DNA of 64,000 nucleotides from SAR202 cluster bacterium. Its GTDB lineage: Bacteria; Chloroflexota; Dehalococcoidia; Lucifugimonadales; UBA2962. The stretch is from assembly GCA_009392275.1 (NCBI GenBank), contig VFGV01000022.1:1-64000 (forward strand), written 5' to 3'. Numbering within the stretch: the first letter of the stretch is position 1; the number at the start of each line of letters is the position of its first letter. Shown here in pieces: positions 54,280 through 63,024 of this stretch. The notes under the pieces were generated by a model. It was not told the origin of the DNA and searched no databases. It worked only from the letters and a program-made list of their open reading frames with translations. A program made the position numbers and the translations under genes.

Positions 54280-55169
54280 TCTCCTATATCTATCTGTATA
54301 TAAGACTCACCTATATCCTTGTTGAATGTAACACCTCTACCAGTTATGTACTCAACTGAAAACATATATGAACCATCTTTATCCAAAATCGCATCAAAAT
54401 TAGCAATACCATTTTCCGAGGTCATTTCTTTCGCAGTAAGTGACTGAATATCAGGCCCGACCGGACCAACCAGAGACACCTCCACAACCAAACCTTCAAC
54501 AGGCTCTTCTGACTTAGTTGTTACTAAGACTATGACTTCTACACGTCGTTTCTCAAAATCCCAATTCGCATCAATAGTATTTGATATAACTGCCACATTG
54601 ATCGCCGGTAATTGTGGAACTACTACAACTTCATTTAAGAATTCCTCTTCTTCTTCGAGTATTTCTTGTTTAGCAACGTCTATGGTTTTCAAATTATCCC
54701 CACCAGCTATAAACGCTTTAGTGAATCCATTTACTACCACTGTGTATGTGTTACCAATTTCAAAGTTACTTCCAATATTTATTTCGTTTTGAGTGGTGCT
54801 TAAACTCTCTTTACAGTTATTAGGCAGCTCAACCGGCTGTAAATTAAAAACCTCAATATTAATTAAATCCCCTACCCTTTCTACATTCCACACTGATGGC
54901 TTATGACATTCAAATAATTGAGCCGATAAGACGAAAACAGTATGTTCATTTGTTTCTGAATTTGAAGCTACAACCACATCTCTTATAGGCGCCGACACGG
55001 ATACAGTATCTTGAGAAACACTTTCTTCAGCTTCTTGGTTGTCATCGCACGATATTAAAAGTATCGCGAAACCTACTAAAGCTACCAACAGAGCATACTT
55101 AATTTGATTTTGATATTTATGAAACAAACTCGATTCGGTATTTAAGTAATATGAAAAAGTGGTTATCAA
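54276..55169 (-). CDS. Predicted lipoprotein with an Ig-like C-terminal domain
   Basis: A 297-residue secreted lipoprotein of unknown function. The signal peptide is long, with a hydrophobic stretch (YALLVALVGFAILLISC) ending in a lipobox Cys followed by acidic residues. The C-terminal 110 residues show a beta pattern like bacterial Ig or CARDB domains (VEGLVVEVSLVGPVG; DGSYMFSVEYITGRG). The middle has paired cysteines that could be disulfide bonded. I kept the TTG start because AGGAAA lies 7-8 bases upstream. Confidence 0.72.
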   Translation of the reverse strand: MITTFSYYLNTESSLFHKYQNQIKYALLVALVGFAILLISCDDNQEAEESVSQDTVSVSAPIRDVVVASNSETNEHTVFVLSAQLFECHKPSVWNVERVGDLINIEVFNLQPVELPNNCKESLSTTQNEINIGSNFEIGNTYTVVVNGFTKAFIAGGDNLKTIDVAKQEILEEEEEFLNEVVVVPQLPAINVAVISNTIDANWDFEKRRVEVIVLVTTKSEEPVEGLVVEVSLVGPVGPDIQSLTAKEMTSENGIANFDAILDKDGSYMFSVEYITGRGVTFNKDIGESYIQIDIGD

Positions 55170-55300
55170 TAGATTTTCCTGTGTATTAGTTGTATTAATA
55201 AATTTAACGTTTTTAATATTAATAAAGTTAGTATGACTTTTACTAATTTATGCACCTCCATTCTCTTGTATTAGCAACAATAAATACATAACTTATATCG

Positions 55301-56548
55301 ATGAATCGAGATCTACCTGATACTACAGCGCAAATCTTCAACAAAAAAGAGCGTAATCTATTAATCTTCACGGGTTTATCGCATGCTATATGCGATGCAT
55401 GGCACCTAATATATCCTGCATTACTGTTTTTGATTGCTGTCGATTACAATGATTTTTTCTTCCTTGGGTTAATAGCAAACATTATGATTATTTTCAGAGG
55501 ATTCGCTGGAGTAGCTTCTGGCATCCTTGCTGATAAATATAGCAGCAAATTAATCTATTCCGGTTTTGCTGTCTTGTCCGCTTTAGGCTGTTTCTTAGTT
55601 TACTTTTCAAGCAACCAAATTATGTTGGTTTGTTCCTTTGCTGTCCTTGGAATGGGCACAGGCATATATCACCCAGTTGGACTTTCCTCAATAACAAGAT
55701 TCGTGAAATCTAAAACTAGAGCATTGGGACTACACGAATCTGCAGGATGCATTGGTATGGGTTTAATCCCAATATTACTGACATCAATAGGGTTGTCTTT
55801 TGGTTGGAGATATGCTTTTTTAACAGCGGGATTCATTTCACTCATACCCTTACTTTTGATACCAATTATTGACGAACAATATGACAAGTTTCAAATACCA
55901 AATGCAAATAATCAAAAGATTTCACAGCAAATCAAATCAGTTATAAAAACATTTGGAGACCCTTTGGTTCTTTTGACATATGCAATATTGATAATTGGGG
56001 AAGCTTCTGCAACAGGCCTAGACACCTTCATGCCTATAGCAGTAGCGGAAATAGGAGGCCTAAAAGAAGGCAAGGTAATCGGGCTTTCACTGACAGGGCT
56101 TTTTGTCAGTTTAATGGTTTTAGCTGGTGTGCCAGGAAGCATTTATGGTGGCATATTAGGTTCAAAAATCGGAATTTACAAATCGTTGAACTTAATCCTG
56201 GCCATACAGATACCAATTTTGATTTTAATCACTATAACTAGCGGAGTCTGGCTATTAGTATTAGCACCTTTCGTAAGGCTACTAACAAACATGAGATCTC
56301 CATTAACCAATGCATTGATAAGCGAAAACATACCTCTTGAAATGCATGGAAAAGGGTTTGCAATAATGTACGGAATCGCGCCTATTATTGGAGGTTTGGT
56401 AGCGCTTCTAGGTGGAGCTATAGCTAAGTTTTATGGCTTAAACTGGGTATTCCCTGTGATAGCTATTCTTATAGCATTGTCTTTCCCAATGATAAACGCA
56501 TCGAGCAGACTATCAGAATTAAAAGAAAATAAAGAAACTACCCTTTAA
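55301..56548 (+). CDS. MFS transporter, Fsr-like
   Basis: Twelve-helix major facilitator of 415 residues. The start LSHAICDAWHLIYPALLFLI resembles the HxxxD motif of fosmidomycin-resistance-type (Fsr) carriers, and FRGFAGVASGILADKYSSK is the loop 2-3 motif. GMGTGIYHPVGLSSITR fits the same group. Substrate unknown. Its end overlaps the convergent TatA-like small gene by 11 bases. The 131 bases upstream are AT-rich and hold no recognised feature. Confidence 0.88.
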   Translation: MNRDLPDTTAQIFNKKERNLLIFTGLSHAICDAWHLIYPALLFLIAVDYNDFFFLGLIANIMIIFRGFAGVASGILADKYSSKLIYSGFAVLSALGCFLVYFSSNQIMLVCSFAVLGMGTGIYHPVGLSSITRFVKSKTRALGLHESAGCIGMGLIPILLTSIGLSFGWRYAFLTAGFISLIPLLLIPIIDEQYDKFQIPNANNQKISQQIKSVIKTFGDPLVLLTYAILIIGEASATGLDTFMPIAVAEIGGLKEGKVIGLSLTGLFVSLMVLAGVPGSIYGGILGSKIGIYKSLNLILAIQIPILILITITSGVWLLVLAPFVRLLTNMRSPLTNALISENIPLEMHGKGFAIMYGIAPIIGGLVALLGGAIAKFYGLNWVFPVIAILIALSFPMINASSRLSELKENKETTL

Positions 56549-56666
56549 TATTTCTGATTATCTTCAATATCAACTGACTAATTTCTGTTAAACGACCTAA
56601 ACCTAAAACCGAACCTAATATACCAATTACTATTAAAATTTCGATCGGTCCAAAATATATGGGCAT
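56538..56666 (-). CDS. TatA/TatE-like miniprotein
   Basis: A 42-residue ORF too short for most gene callers. It has one hydrophobic segment (IEILIVIGILGSVLG) followed directly by GLGRLTEISQLILKIIRNIKG, which matches the TatA hinge and amphipathic helix pattern (FGxxRLPELxxxLGKAIRxFKxG). Differences from the family are the missing acidic tail, Leu for the Phe of the FG hinge, and Thr for Pro. It lies 20 bases after the 89-residue gene on the same strand. A role in Tat export is inferred from pattern only. Confidence 0.62.
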   Translation of the reverse strand: MPIYFGPIEILIVIGILGSVLGLGRLTEISQLILKIIRNIKG

Positions 56667-56686
56667 TCTATATATGTTCTTTTTAA

Positions 56687-56956
56687 TCAGTCTTCTGATC
56701 TAACTTCAGACTCTGGCTCTAAGCCCTCGATATCAGTAAAAAGCTCCCATGGTCTAAAAGCTTCCACAAATGATTTAGCTTCATTCATCGACGGGATATC
56801 TTTTTGGGCACGACCCGGGTCATATCCAAAGGTTTTAGCAAAAGCATCAAAACCTGTTTTGGTTTCCCTAACTCCACCGACCTCCTCTTCTTGACCAGGC
56901 CCAGATGACAATATCAATCGCTCGCCTTTACGCCTTGCTCTCCAAAAAAGTTCCAA
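56687..56956 (-). CDS. Conserved-looking 89-residue protein of unknown function
   Basis: I do not recognise this protein. It is strongly charged, begins with an aromatic/basic stretch (LFWRARRKGERL), has a central TGFDAFAKTFGYDPGRAQKD segment and an acidic C-terminus. No membrane segment or cysteine is present. The start is TTG with an AGAGG site about 9 bases upstream, which supports translation. It precedes the TatA-like miniprotein and may form a two-gene unit with it. Confidence 0.6.
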   Translation of the reverse strand: MELFWRARRKGERLILSSGPGQEEEVGGVRETKTGFDAFAKTFGYDPGRAQKDIPSMNEAKSFVEAFRPWELFTDIEGLEPESEVRSED

Positions 56957-57022
56957 TTAAATATACCTCTTTTTTTTAGAATACCTGTGAAAACCTGTTC
57001 ACTCAATAAATACTGAAAAAGT

Positions 57023-58687
57023 TCAATCTAATACCGGTGTGGTGACGCCAGTGGTAGAGTCTTCCTCAATTGCACTATACCTGCAACCTGGAGAAACCAT
57101 CTCACCTTGATTATAACTGAAAACCTTTTGATCCTGATTATTACTCGCACTATTACCAGGCCATGTATCATAGTTACTCATTAAATCTTGAATTTTCGTT
57201 TTAAATAAAGACTCTACTGATTCATCTAAGTACATTGTTGGACAATAGTTAGTAACTCCAGATTTATCACTATAGTATTTAAATAGAGTGAGTTCAGTAC
57301 GACCATTAATACCTGAGTTTGTAGTGTCTTCCCAGTTACCCACATAGCCGATAACATCATTCGCCTCTATAGTTGTACCTTCTGAGATAATCTGTCCATT
57401 TATTGTTAAAGGCAATTCACAATCAACTGGTATAGTTCCTGTGCGATCACAATCTATACTCACAAGATGATCAATTAATACTCCCCAATTAGAGCTTCTT
57501 GATGGACTAATTATAATTTCCCAGTCATCTTGCTTATAGCCAGATGAGGGCTGCCATACTAATCTTGTGACCACACCACTTACTGGAGAAATCACTATTG
57601 AATCAGCTGGTGCTTTGAATTCAAAGGTGGGGTTATCGTATTCATTTGATTGACCAGGATTATGCACCATCCCAAAGTCATCAAAAATTGTTGTTCCAAA
57701 TCGTGAGTCGAATTTAAGGTCTCCAAAAGTTTCCTTTGACTGATCCCATGGCCCTAAATTCTGAATGAGCAAATTCATGAGTTTCGGAGCTTCATCTGAA
57801 TGCGTTGAATTCGACCCGGAACCCATGGAACTAGCCATCTTGCACATCATCCGCTTCATCATATTTTTTTCAGCATCACAGTCATCCACCTCACCAAGCA
57901 TAGATTCAGCCATGTCCATCATGCCGTCCATATCCATAGAATCAGCCATGTCCATCATGTCGTCCATTTCCATAGATTCAGCCATGTCCATCATGTCATC
58001 CATTTCCATAGATTCAGCCATGTCCATCATGCCATCCATATCCATATCCATAGATTCAGCCATCTCCATCATGTCATCCATATCCACAGATTCAGCCATC
58101 TCCATCATGTCATCCATATCCACAGATTCAGCCATCTCCATCATGTCATCCATATCCATGGATTCAGCCATCTCCATCATGTCGTCCATATCCATGGATT
58201 CAGCCATCTCCATCATGTCGTCCATATCCATGGATTCAGCCATCTCCATCATGTCGTCCATATCCATGGATTCAGCCATCCCCATCATGTCGTCCATATC
58301 CATTTCTTCAAGTTTAATACCCATTGACTCCGCTATAGCTGCCATTTCTTCTATACTCAATCCCATAGACAAACCAAACTCACACATCGACTGCTGCTCT
58401 AAATCTGGTATATCGGTACAGCTATCGATTTCTGCTAAAACTGACTCATCGTTAGGTTCAGTTGGCACAGATGTTGAGACTTGAGTGGGTAAGGGAGTTG
58501 GGACTTGGGTGGGTTCCGGAGCTGGAACTTCTTCGGTACCCGATTCGATAACCCTTACATCGTCTGAAACACTAGTCTGTTCTTCAGACGATGTGCCAGA
58601 ACAAGCAAACATTAACAAAATCAACAATATAATGCCCACAGAGTATGTAGATTTCAAACAGCTGGATTTTATTGATCTGATATTCAT
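57023..58687 (-). CDS. Lipoprotein with Met/Asp-rich tandem repeats and a peptidase M23-like C-terminal domain
   Basis: A 554-residue surface lipoprotein with no family I can name. The signal peptide ends at Cys29 (MFACSG). A Thr/Pro/Val linker (PTQVPTPLPTQV) follows. Residues 129-262 consist of about eleven 12-residue repeats of consensus MDMDDMMEMAES. Residues about 340-480 look like an M23/lipoyl-type beta domain (VISPVSGVVTRLV; GTTIEANDVIGYVGNWED), but the catalytic HxH is not evident, so it is probably noncatalytic. The repeats could bind soft metals through Met and hard ones through Asp/Glu; this is inference. Confidence 0.8.
   Translation of the reverse strand: MNIRSIKSSCLKSTYSVGIILLILLMFACSGTSSEEQTSVSDDVRVIESGTEEVPAPEPTQVPTPLPTQVSTSVPTEPNDESVLAEIDSCTDIPDLEQQSMCEFGLSMGLSIEEMAAIAESMGIKLEEMDMDDMMGMAESMDMDDMMEMAESMDMDDMMEMAESMDMDDMMEMAESMDMDDMMEMAESVDMDDMMEMAESVDMDDMMEMAESMDMDMDGMMDMAESMEMDDMMDMAESMEMDDMMDMADSMDMDGMMDMAESMLGEVDDCDAEKNMMKRMMCKMASSMGSGSNSTHSDEAPKLMNLLIQNLGPWDQSKETFGDLKFDSRFGTTIFDDFGMVHNPGQSNEYDNPTFEFKAPADSIVISPVSGVVTRLVWQPSSGYKQDDWEIIISPSRSSNWGVLIDHLVSIDCDRTGTIPVDCELPLTINGQIISEGTTIEANDVIGYVGNWEDTTNSGINGRTELTLFKYYSDKSGVTNYCPTMYLDESVESLFKTKIQDLMSNYDTWPGNSASNNQDQKVFSYNQGEMVSPGCRYSAIEEDSTTGVTTPVLD
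57902..58303. repeat. 36-bp tandem coding repeat
   Basis: Roughly eleven in-frame copies of a 36-bp unit, several identical or nearly so, encode the Met/Asp repeats of the lipoprotein. One unit is 6 bp longer (MDMDMDGMMD). All changes keep frame. Near-identity suggests recent expansion or homogenisation. The long ORF on the opposite strand across this block is a product of the repeat, not a gene. Confidence 0.95.
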
Positions 58688-58698
58688 AACGGTTTGTA

Positions 58699-59127
58699 TT
58701 AATTACATCCTTTCATTTTTGACAAATTATTTACAGAAAACATAATTGAATTAGTTCCTTCATACACTTGGGCGGCAAAATATATAATAACCTCTTCAGA
58801 GTCATCTGGTTTAGACTTAGCAGACACATGCCATACTCCTGCCTCAACCACTTCTTCAACCCAATCGACTTGGTTGCCTAACAAACTATTTAAACATCTT
58901 TCATTAATACCAAATCGATCACCAATATTTATCAACCATGTTTGAACCACTGCGATGGATTCTCCTTTGGAAAATTGGTCAGTTTGAGTAGAAATTATTT
59001 CTGAATCTTTCTTTCCTTGCCCAAAACCCCAATTGTAATCACATGCAGCAATCAAAAATGGAATTATTAGAACAACTAAAACATATGCTAAGTATTTTTT
59101 CACTGATATATCCATAATTTGTCGCAC
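58699..59127 (-). CDS. Small predicted lipoprotein
   Basis: A 142-residue protein with a signal peptide ending in a lipobox (PFLIAAC) and no known domain. The mature part has two conserved-looking Trp (VQTWLIN; GVWHV), one internal Cys (ERCLNSLL) and a C-terminal Cys that may pair with it. An alternative ATG at 59115 would shorten it by four residues; neither start has a strong ribosome-binding site. It is 11 bases upstream of the Met/Asp-repeat lipoprotein, so the two are likely coexpressed. Confidence 0.72.
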   Translation of the reverse strand: MRQIMDISVKKYLAYVLVVLIIPFLIAACDYNWGFGQGKKDSEIISTQTDQFSKGESIAVVQTWLINIGDRFGINERCLNSLLGNQVDWVEEVVEAGVWHVSAKSKPDDSEEVIIYFAAQVYEGTNSIMFSVNNLSKMKGCN

Positions 59128-59322
59128 ACTGCCAACTATAATTCCCCAATTTTAACAGTTCATAATTATAAATCCACGAACTAGTCATACCATAAAAATG
59201 CCTAACTTTTTACACACTATTGTTAGTGAGTGTTAGCAGCTTTATCTTTCAAAGAAAACCGTTCTCTGCTATATTCGATAATAACAGTATTTTAAACTTA
59301 GTTTTATAAATGGATAACTTAC

Positions 59323-60084
59323 TTGCTTGAATTATCTTCTCAAATTTCCTCAGTTTTGCTATTAGGATTTCTTTTAGGATTAAAGCATGCTACAGATGCT
59401 GATCACGTTGTGGCAGTAACAGCAATACTAAGCGGCCGTAACAGCTTATGGAAAAGTATTTGGGTAGGTATATCTTGGGGTTTAGGTCATTCAATCCCTC
59501 TAATTTGTTTAGGTTTAATTATCCTTTTCATTAAAGGAAGCTTCATTGAGTATTATCAGAATGTGGCGCCTTATTTTGAGATTGCTGTAGGAGTGATGCT
59601 TATAATCTTGGGAGTTGAGGTTTTTCGCAATATATCGCGAGGCAACCTACATATGCATATTAATGATAACCCGCCACATATACATATTCACTCTACTCAT
59701 AATCATGAGTCAAATTCCACACCAGCCAAAAAACACGGCAAATATAATCATGGCGTTCTACATGGAATATTACCTATGATTCGCCCAAAATCATTTGTAG
59801 TAGGCTTGGTGCATAGCCTTGCAGGGAGTGCTGCAGTATTAATTCTGCTTATACCAACCATTAATTCAAATTTAATGGGCATTGGCTACCTGATGTTATT
59901 CGGAATAGGTACGATAGTTTCTATGTCTGTCGTAACGCTAATACTGAGCTTCCCCCTAAAAGCTGCATTCAGATTTCCGATGGCTCAAAAAGCCATATTG
60001 TCAATAGCTGGCCTGGCTAATCTAGCCCTTGGTTCATTATTGATTTTTGAAGTGGTAACTGGGTACGAAATCATTCGAATTTAG
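59323..60084 (+). CDS. NiCoT/UreH-like nickel or cobalt permease
   Basis: Membrane permease of the nickel/cobalt transporter superfamily. The HX4DH signature (His22, Asp27, His28 in KHATDADHVV) is in the first helix. A cytoplasmic or periplasmic loop at about 117-145 is rich in His (HMHIND, HIHIHSTHNH), typical of metal-binding regions of these carriers. The 253 residues and six hydrophobic segments fit. Direction (uptake or efflux) and metal are uncertain; no nickel enzyme or cobalamin gene is adjacent. The start is TTG. A terminator-like hairpin follows. Confidence 0.87.
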   Translation: MLELSSQISSVLLLGFLLGLKHATDADHVVAVTAILSGRNSLWKSIWVGISWGLGHSIPLICLGLIILFIKGSFIEYYQNVAPYFEIAVGVMLIILGVEVFRNISRGNLHMHINDNPPHIHIHSTHNHESNSTPAKKHGKYNHGVLHGILPMIRPKSFVVGLVHSLAGSAAVLILLIPTINSNLMGIGYLMLFGIGTIVSMSVVTLILSFPLKAAFRFPMAQKAILSIAGLANLALGSLLIFEVVTGYEIIRI

Positions 60085-60191
60085 AAAACCTTTATAGGTT
60101 TAATAAAATCTACCATCACAATATACCGAGCTAACCTTTCAATCTCTTACGGCGTTATAAATTACGTAGTTCGATAAAAAAGTTCTGAATT

Positions 60192-60251
60192 AAGCCAGTT
60201 ATCTCGAAACACATAGGACGCCTCCACCTAAATAGATAGCTGGCTTTTTCT
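60192..60251 (+). terminator. Terminator-like hairpin with long loop after the permease gene
   Basis: AAGCCAG-T-TATCT pairs with AGATA-G-CTGGCTT across about 29 bases and runs into TTTTTC. The orientation suits termination of the permease transcript. The loop contains a further GGA/TCC mini-stem, so a small structured RNA is also possible. Confidence 0.6.
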
Positions 60252-60264
60252 TTGTCAAAAGAAT

Positions 60265-61698
60265 CTACTGCGTTAAATCCAATAATTTGATGACACCTTT
60301 CATTGCAGGGTGGATACGACAAAAGTATGGATATTGTCCCGATTGAATATTAAAAAATTCAACATTGAACACCTCACCAAACTCAAGTCTTCCACTATCC
60401 CATAATTTGCCAACATTATCGTCACCCCATATACCCGATGTGACAGAATGCGTATCAAGATCAAGATTCTTCCATTGAATGACATCGCCTACATCAATGC
60501 TAATATCCTGAAATTCATAGTTCTTTATGTTTATTAAATGCACTGTGCTTTTTGTAGTTTGACTAGGCGTATTAGTAGGTTCAGGCATAACAATGTCAGA
60601 CAAATTTAAGTCTAGAGTTAAGTCAGGAATTACCTTGTCAAAATACTCAATTCGGTTCGGAATTGTATCCTCTATAAGTTTTAATATATGAGGTTCCAAT
60701 CTTGAAGCTTTATATCGAAGAGCAAAATACATTGGAAAAGACTCGGCTACATCTTCTCTATAAGGAAAATCTTTCGCATAATCAGATATGAATTGTCCAT
60801 CGGCTTGCGCTGCTTTCAACCATTCTGGATTCGAGAGGTGATCATTATCTAATGACGTATGTGCCGCCTCATGTAAAATTATTTCTTCCAGCAAGCCAAG
60901 GCCATCTAACCATATCCCTTGATCATGATGAATGAGGATATTATTGTTACCTCCTCCAAAAAGCTCATTTCCTTTATGAATCCATACCGTCTTTAAATCT
61001 TTTCTAAGAAATGTAGGCAACTGACCAATAACCTTAAGGTATTTCAAGGCTACCTCTTCTGCAATCATGACATCTTTAAACTCAGGGTTAACTTGAACCT
61101 CAACAGTCGATCCATCTACAAAACTTGCTTTAAATAAATGAGGAGTAACGGTTATCCATCCTTGCACTTCGTCCAATTTTCCCTGACGCCGATCATACAT
61201 TTCTCTTTCAGCGTCTTCAATTTTTTCCAAGTCATAAAAAGCAGTTGGGTCTGTTGGAACTAGGATTTCAGAGCTAACATATGCAGTGCCACTAAAAGGA
61301 GTTAATTTTCCTTCGGTTGTTCCAACGGTAATTTCTTTGAGTTGCTCTAGTAATTTCGTTATGTTTGGGGTTGGTGTAGGACTAGGTTTAGACTTTATCT
61401 CTTCAGATCGGTTATCAATATTTGTTGATTTTGAGGATGTAATCGCAGATTTAACATCACATGGGCAAACCTCATTAGAGGTGTCATCTTTTTCCAATAT
61501 TAAGGGTTCTACCGTACTCGGAATATCATCAATAACAGGTACTAGAGTGGGTATTCGAGTTGGTGTTTCATTTTTCTCAAAAATCTGAGTGTCCTGTAAA
61601 TCGTCTTTGTCGCCTAAATTAGATTCACAGGAATAATTCATAATCAATAGAATAGACGCCATAGATCCTATTAGTATTATTCGAAGATTTATTTTCAT
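60265..61698 (-). CDS. Lipoprotein fusing a zincin-like domain to a cupredoxin domain
   Basis: Surface lipoprotein of 477 residues from the ATG at 61698; a TTG at 61725 is possible but less likely. The lipobox is NYSC. A linker with SPTPTP leads to a central domain with HEAAHTSLDNDH (His276, Glu277, His280) and a later EDVAESF, a gluzincin-like pattern. The last 90 residues are a plastocyanin-type cupredoxin with all four type 1 copper ligands visible: His417, Cys460, His463 and Met466. Proteolysis and copper binding are predictions. It is divergent from trmL across about 45 bases. Confidence 0.83.
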   Translation of the reverse strand: MKINLRIILIGSMASILLIMNYSCESNLGDKDDLQDTQIFEKNETPTRIPTLVPVIDDIPSTVEPLILEKDDTSNEVCPCDVKSAITSSKSTNIDNRSEEIKSKPSPTPTPNITKLLEQLKEITVGTTEGKLTPFSGTAYVSSEILVPTDPTAFYDLEKIEDAEREMYDRRQGKLDEVQGWITVTPHLFKASFVDGSTVEVQVNPEFKDVMIAEEVALKYLKVIGQLPTFLRKDLKTVWIHKGNELFGGGNNNILIHHDQGIWLDGLGLLEEIILHEAAHTSLDNDHLSNPEWLKAAQADGQFISDYAKDFPYREDVAESFPMYFALRYKASRLEPHILKLIEDTIPNRIEYFDKVIPDLTLDLNLSDIVMPEPTNTPSQTTKSTVHLINIKNYEFQDISIDVGDVIQWKNLDLDTHSVTSGIWGDDNVGKLWDSGRLEFGEVFNVEFFNIQSGQYPYFCRIHPAMKGVIKLLDLTQ

Positions 61699-61743
61699 AT
61701 AATTTGTAACATCCGTACTAAACAATTAAGCGTTTAAGTAATT

Positions 61744-62226
61744 TTGAAAGATCTAAACATTAATAACTTTCACATACTATTGTATAAGCCACAGATACCC
61801 CATAACACAGGTAACATAATTAGGTTATGTGCTAATAATGGAGCTCAGCTACATATTGTGGAACCTATGGGATTCAAATTAGATAACGCGCATCTTAAGC
61901 GAGCTTCACTAGACTACACAGATCTAACTTCGACAACATTACATGATTCGATTCATTCATACATAGAAGAGTTTCCAGAGCGACGAATATTCGCGGCCAC
62001 CAGCGCAACTAGCAATATATATACTAATCCAAAGTATACTTGGAACGATTCTTTTTTGTTTGGACCTGAGGATAAAGGTCTACCAGATAAGGTGTTAAAT
62101 ATTTTTCCGGAAGAGCAACATATCGGAATACCTATGTTTCCAAACAACAGAAGTCTTAATCTTTCTAACGCTGTAGCTATAACAAGTTATGAAGCTTGGA
62201 GGCAACTAGGCTTTAGTAAAAAATAA
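61744..62226 (+). CDS. trmL: tRNA (cytidine(34)-2'-O)-methyltransferase
   Basis: SPOUT-class methyltransferase modifying the wobble base of tRNA-Leu. The trefoil-knot motifs are clear: [28 protein letters not shown] and [18 protein letters not shown]. The 160 residues match TrmL/CspR. The start is TTG. It converges with an SDR gene three bases downstream. Confidence 0.94.
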   Translation: MKDLNINNFHILLYKPQIPHNTGNIIRLCANNGAQLHIVEPMGFKLDNAHLKRASLDYTDLTSTTLHDSIHSYIEEFPERRIFAATSATSNIYTNPKYTWNDSFLFGPEDKGLPDKVLNIFPEEQHIGIPMFPNNRSLNLSNAVAITSYEAWRQLGFSKK

Positions 62227-62229
62227 TAC

Positions 62230-63024
62230 CTACTGTGCAGTAACGCCACCATCGATCACTAACTCACTGCCAGTAATATATGAGGACTCTTCAGATGCCA
62301 AAAATAAAATCGCATTTGCGATTTCATCTGCTTGTGCTAATCGACCCATAGGTATCCTGGCTACTCTCGGATCTGGAGATCCATCAGCAGTAATTCGTTC
62401 GATTGCAGCACGAGCTAATGGAGTGTCAGTATACCCAGGATGAACTGAATTGACTCTAATGTTATCTTTTGCAAGCTGGATTGCAGCTACTTTCGCAAAG
62501 GTACGAGAGGAGCCTTTAGCAGCTGAATAAGCGGTACCGCCCGAAGCCCCTATCATTGCATCCATAGATGAAAGAATTACTATTGAACCACCTTGATTCT
62601 TACGCATAATTGGAACAACATACTTTGTACCCAAAAATATTCCTTTACTATGCACATCGAATTGTCTGTCCCATTCATCTTCTGTGGTGTTTTCGACTGA
62701 AGCTGTATGTGAATTGCCAGCAGAATGAACGAGTATATCGATTTTTCCGAATTTTGCATTCGTGGCTTTCACTAATTCAGCCCATTGGCTTTCCACAGAT
62801 ACATCTAGTTCCATAAATATAGCTGCTTCAGCTTTTGTTGATAAAGATTGGAGTTGTTCAGTCGTTTGAATACCACGAGTTGTGTCTATGTCTGCTACTA
62901 CGACTGATGCCCCTTCTTCTATAAACAACCTCGCAGATGCCCCACCAATGCCCATCACGTTGCTATCTATCCCATTAGCTGATCCGGTAATTATTGCTAC
63001 TTTATTTTTTAGTCTCTGACTCAT
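62230..63024 (-). CDS. SDR family oxidoreductase (extended glycine motif, second copy)
   Basis: A 264-residue SDR, paralogue of the one at 46768. The nucleotide motif TGSANGIDSNVMGIGGASA again carries about seven extra residues before GIGG. HSAGN, SSMDA, AYSAAKGS (Tyr-x-x-x-Lys) and the C-terminal VIDGGV are in place. Its ATG overlaps the stop of the MFS gene by 4 bases (ATGA), so the two are coupled. As in the other copy, an MFS carrier is upstream in the same transcript, suggesting a repeated transporter-dehydrogenase pairing. Substrate unknown. Confidence 0.9.
   Translation of the reverse strand: MSQRLKNKVAIITGSANGIDSNVMGIGGASARLFIEEGASVVVADIDTTRGIQTTEQLQSLSTKAEAAIFMELDVSVESQWAELVKATNAKFGKIDILVHSAGNSHTASVENTTEDEWDRQFDVHSKGIFLGTKYVVPIMRKNQGGSIVILSSMDAMIGASGGTAYSAAKGSSRTFAKVAAIQLAKDNIRVNSVHPGYTDTPLARAAIERITADGSPDPRVARIPMGRLAQADEIANAILFLASEESSYITGSELVIDGGVTAQ

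Noticed and set aside
57902-58303. Tandem repeats as a possible CRISPR array
   Set aside because: Units are contiguous 36-bp coding repeats with no unique spacers and lie in frame within a lipoprotein.
57765-58484. Long open frame (239 residues) on the plus strand rich in Ser, Ile and Met
   Set aside because: It is the antisense reading of the Met/Asp repeat array; the repeat keeps the opposite frame open. It has no ribosome-binding site or domain.
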